A stretch of DNA of 7,110 nucleotides from Rhodoferax sp. (GTDB lineage Bacteria > Pseudomonadota > Gammaproteobacteria > Burkholderiales > Burkholderiaceae_C), in contig JAQSDS010000061.1 in the NCBI GenBank assembly GCA_029946045.1, positions 1 to 7,110 on the forward strand. The letters run 5' to 3'. Position numbers and translations under genes: made by a program. Of the stretch, positions 6,329 through 7,110 are shown piece after piece (the first letter of the stretch is position 1; the number at the start of each line of letters is the position of its first letter). The notes beneath the pieces are model-generated. The model was not told the DNA's origin. It saw only the letters and a list, made by a program, of their open reading frames with translations, and did no database searches.

Positions 6329-6351
6329 TTTTTTGGCAATTTGGCTATACT
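6325..6351 (+). promoter_or_regulatory. Putative sigma-70 promoter of imuA
   Basis: TATACT at 6346-6351 matches five of six bases of the -10 consensus. TTGATT at 6325-6330, overlapping the stop codon of the upstream gene, is a possible -35 (four of six) at a short 15-bp spacing. The transcription start would be near 6358. The -10 overlaps the left half of the LexA site, so bound LexA would block RNA polymerase. The -10 is convincing, the -35 less so. Confidence 0.55.
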
Positions 6352-6380
6352 GTGTTTTTAACCAGTATCAAACAGCCAAA
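6340..6380 (+). repeat. Inverted repeat enclosing the LexA box
   Basis: TTTGGCT (6340-6346) and AGCCAAA (6374-6380) are perfect inverted 7-mers outside the LexA dyad. With the six-base dyad arms they could form a 13-pair hairpin with a five-base bulge (CAAAC) on the right side. No T-run follows, so it is not a standard terminator. It may be chance in this AT-rich gap. Confidence 0.4.
6348..6367. promoter_or_regulatory. LexA-binding site (SOS box) of imuA
   Basis: The site reads TACTG-N10-CAGTA, with the same half-sites and spacing as the E. coli/beta-gamma proteobacterial consensus (TACTG-TATATATATA-CAGTA). One further base pair extends the dyad to ATACTG/CAGTAT (6347-6368). The inner bases (TGTTTTTAAC) are AT-rich, as usual. 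It ends 18 nt before the imuA start codon and overlaps the putative -10. imuA cassettes are well-known LexA targets, so gene identity and operator agree. Confidence 0.93.
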
Positions 6381-6385
6381 ACGCC

Positions 6386-7110
6386 ATGTCTGCCGCACTG
6401 CAATGGATCGTCAACGCCACACCCCCAGCGGGTGATGCGCTAGCGTATCCGTTTGACATCGGGCAGCTGCCGGGCAGCGTCGCCCAAGCCCTTTGGCGCG
6501 GAACCCACCTGGCCCAGGCCGGTCAAGCGGTGGTGTCAAGCGGCTGGGCGGCACTGGATGCCCAACTGCCCGGCGGCGGCTGGCCCTGCAACGCCCTGAC
6601 CGAACTCTTACAAGCCCAGCCTGCGCTGTGCGAATGGCGCTTACTGGCACCGGCGTTGGCGCGGCTGGCCGCTGGCGGTGGCCAGATCCTGCTGGTGGGT
6701 CCACCCAAACGCCCGCATGTGCCAGGCTTGGTCCAGCTTGGCATGACAGAAAAAAACATCGTCTGGATCGCTGCCGACACCCCGGCCGAGCGGCTCTGGT
6801 CGACCGAACAGCTGGTCAAGGCCAATCCACGGGGAAGCGCCATTCTGGCTTGGCTGCCTCAGGCCCGCGCCGAGCAATTGCGCCGCTTGCAGGTGCACGC
6901 CCAAGCCTGTGATTGCCCGGTTTTTCTGTTCCGGCCCGAAGCAGCCCAGCTGGACGCTTCGCCCGCACCGCTGCGGGTTTTGACCACCCTGGGGCCCGAC
7001 TGGAACCTTCATGTTCAGCTGCTCAAGCGCAAAGGTGCCTTGCTGGACGGCCCGCTCGTGCTGCCTTCGGTACCGGGCACGCTTGCCAGCGTACTGACAC
7101 CCCGGCTGCT
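6386..7110 (+). CDS. imuA: ImuA, translesion DNA synthesis-associated RecA-like protein (3' end beyond window)
   Basis: 241 codons plus two bases are present with no stop, so the gene continues past the right edge. The protein resembles ImuA, a RecA/SulA-related accessory of the SOS mutagenesis complex with ImuB and the polymerase DnaE2. Typical ImuA features are LPGGGWPCNALTELL (61-75), where a RecA Walker A would be but with no GKT, so ATP binding there is doubtful. The strand ILLVGPPKRPHVPGL (101-115) follows, then ERLWSTEQLVKANPRGSAILAWLP (135-158), LRRLQVHA (165-172) and VFLFRP (179-184). The ATG at 6386 is the first after the LexA-controlled promoter; the leader has no clear Shine-Dalgarno. 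Expression should be DNA-damage inducible through LexA. imuB and dnaE2 would be expected downstream but are out of view. Gene context, SOS box and sequence pattern agree. Confidence 0.9.
   Translation, partial: MSAALQWIVNATPPAGDALAYPFDIGQLPGSVAQALWRGTHLAQAGQAVVSSGWAALDAQLPGGGWPCNALTELLQAQPALCEWRLLAPALARLAAGGGQILLVGPPKRPHVPGLVQLGMTEKNIVWIAADTPAERLWSTEQLVKANPRGSAILAWLPQARAEQLRRLQVHAQACDCPVFLFRPEAAQLDASPAPLRVLTTLGPDWNLHVQLLKRKGALLDGPLVLPSVPGTLASVLTPRL

Noticed and set aside
6311..6340. Intrinsic terminator after the flavin monooxygenase gene
   Set aside because: There is a T-run at 6329-6334 but no GC-rich hairpin directly before it.

Overview
The window looks like the chromosome of a GC-rich betaproteobacterium, most likely Burkholderiales and perhaps Comamonadaceae (Rhodoferax/Polaromonas-like). 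The basis is protein resemblance, gene density, codon choice and an SOS-controlled imuA gene. The assignment is recalled from family knowledge and was not computed.

Left part (1-1400, minus strand): the first 460 codons of ycaO, the ATP-binding YcaO protein that assists RimO in beta-methylthiolation of ribosomal protein S12. Its C-terminus runs off the left edge. Divergent intergenic region (about 1401-1587): a 97-bp imperfect inverted repeat (1408-1504) fills most of it, followed by a direct repeat of GTTGGACT and a perfect 7-bp palindrome (1539-1559) just before the next gene.

Middle part (1588-6328, plus strand): six tightly packed genes with gaps of 4-21 nt, probably one transcript. In order they are an antibiotic-biosynthesis-monooxygenase (ABM) fold protein, a fumarylacetoacetate-hydrolase-family enzyme, a zinc-ribbon NUDIX hydrolase, a DEDDh exonuclease fused to a UvrC/Cho-like GIY-YIG nuclease, a dienelactone hydrolase, and a YhbW-type luciferase-like flavin monooxygenase. 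Most of these are small-molecule enzymes (oxygenases and C-C or ester hydrolases) of the kind used on aromatic or ring-cleavage products. The NUDIX enzyme and the nuclease fusion suit nucleotide-pool or DNA repair work instead. I see no single pathway that needs all six.

Right part (6329-7110, plus strand): a 57-nt gap with a promoter whose -10 overlaps a near-ideal LexA box, then the first 241 codons of imuA, the first gene of the SOS mutagenesis cassette (imuA-imuB-dnaE2). It runs off the right edge.

No tRNA, rRNA, CRISPR array, transposase or clear intrinsic terminator was seen. The best candidates for new biology are the exonuclease/GIY-YIG fusion with its UvrC-like cysteine cluster, and the hairpin-forming repeat in the ycaO 5' region.
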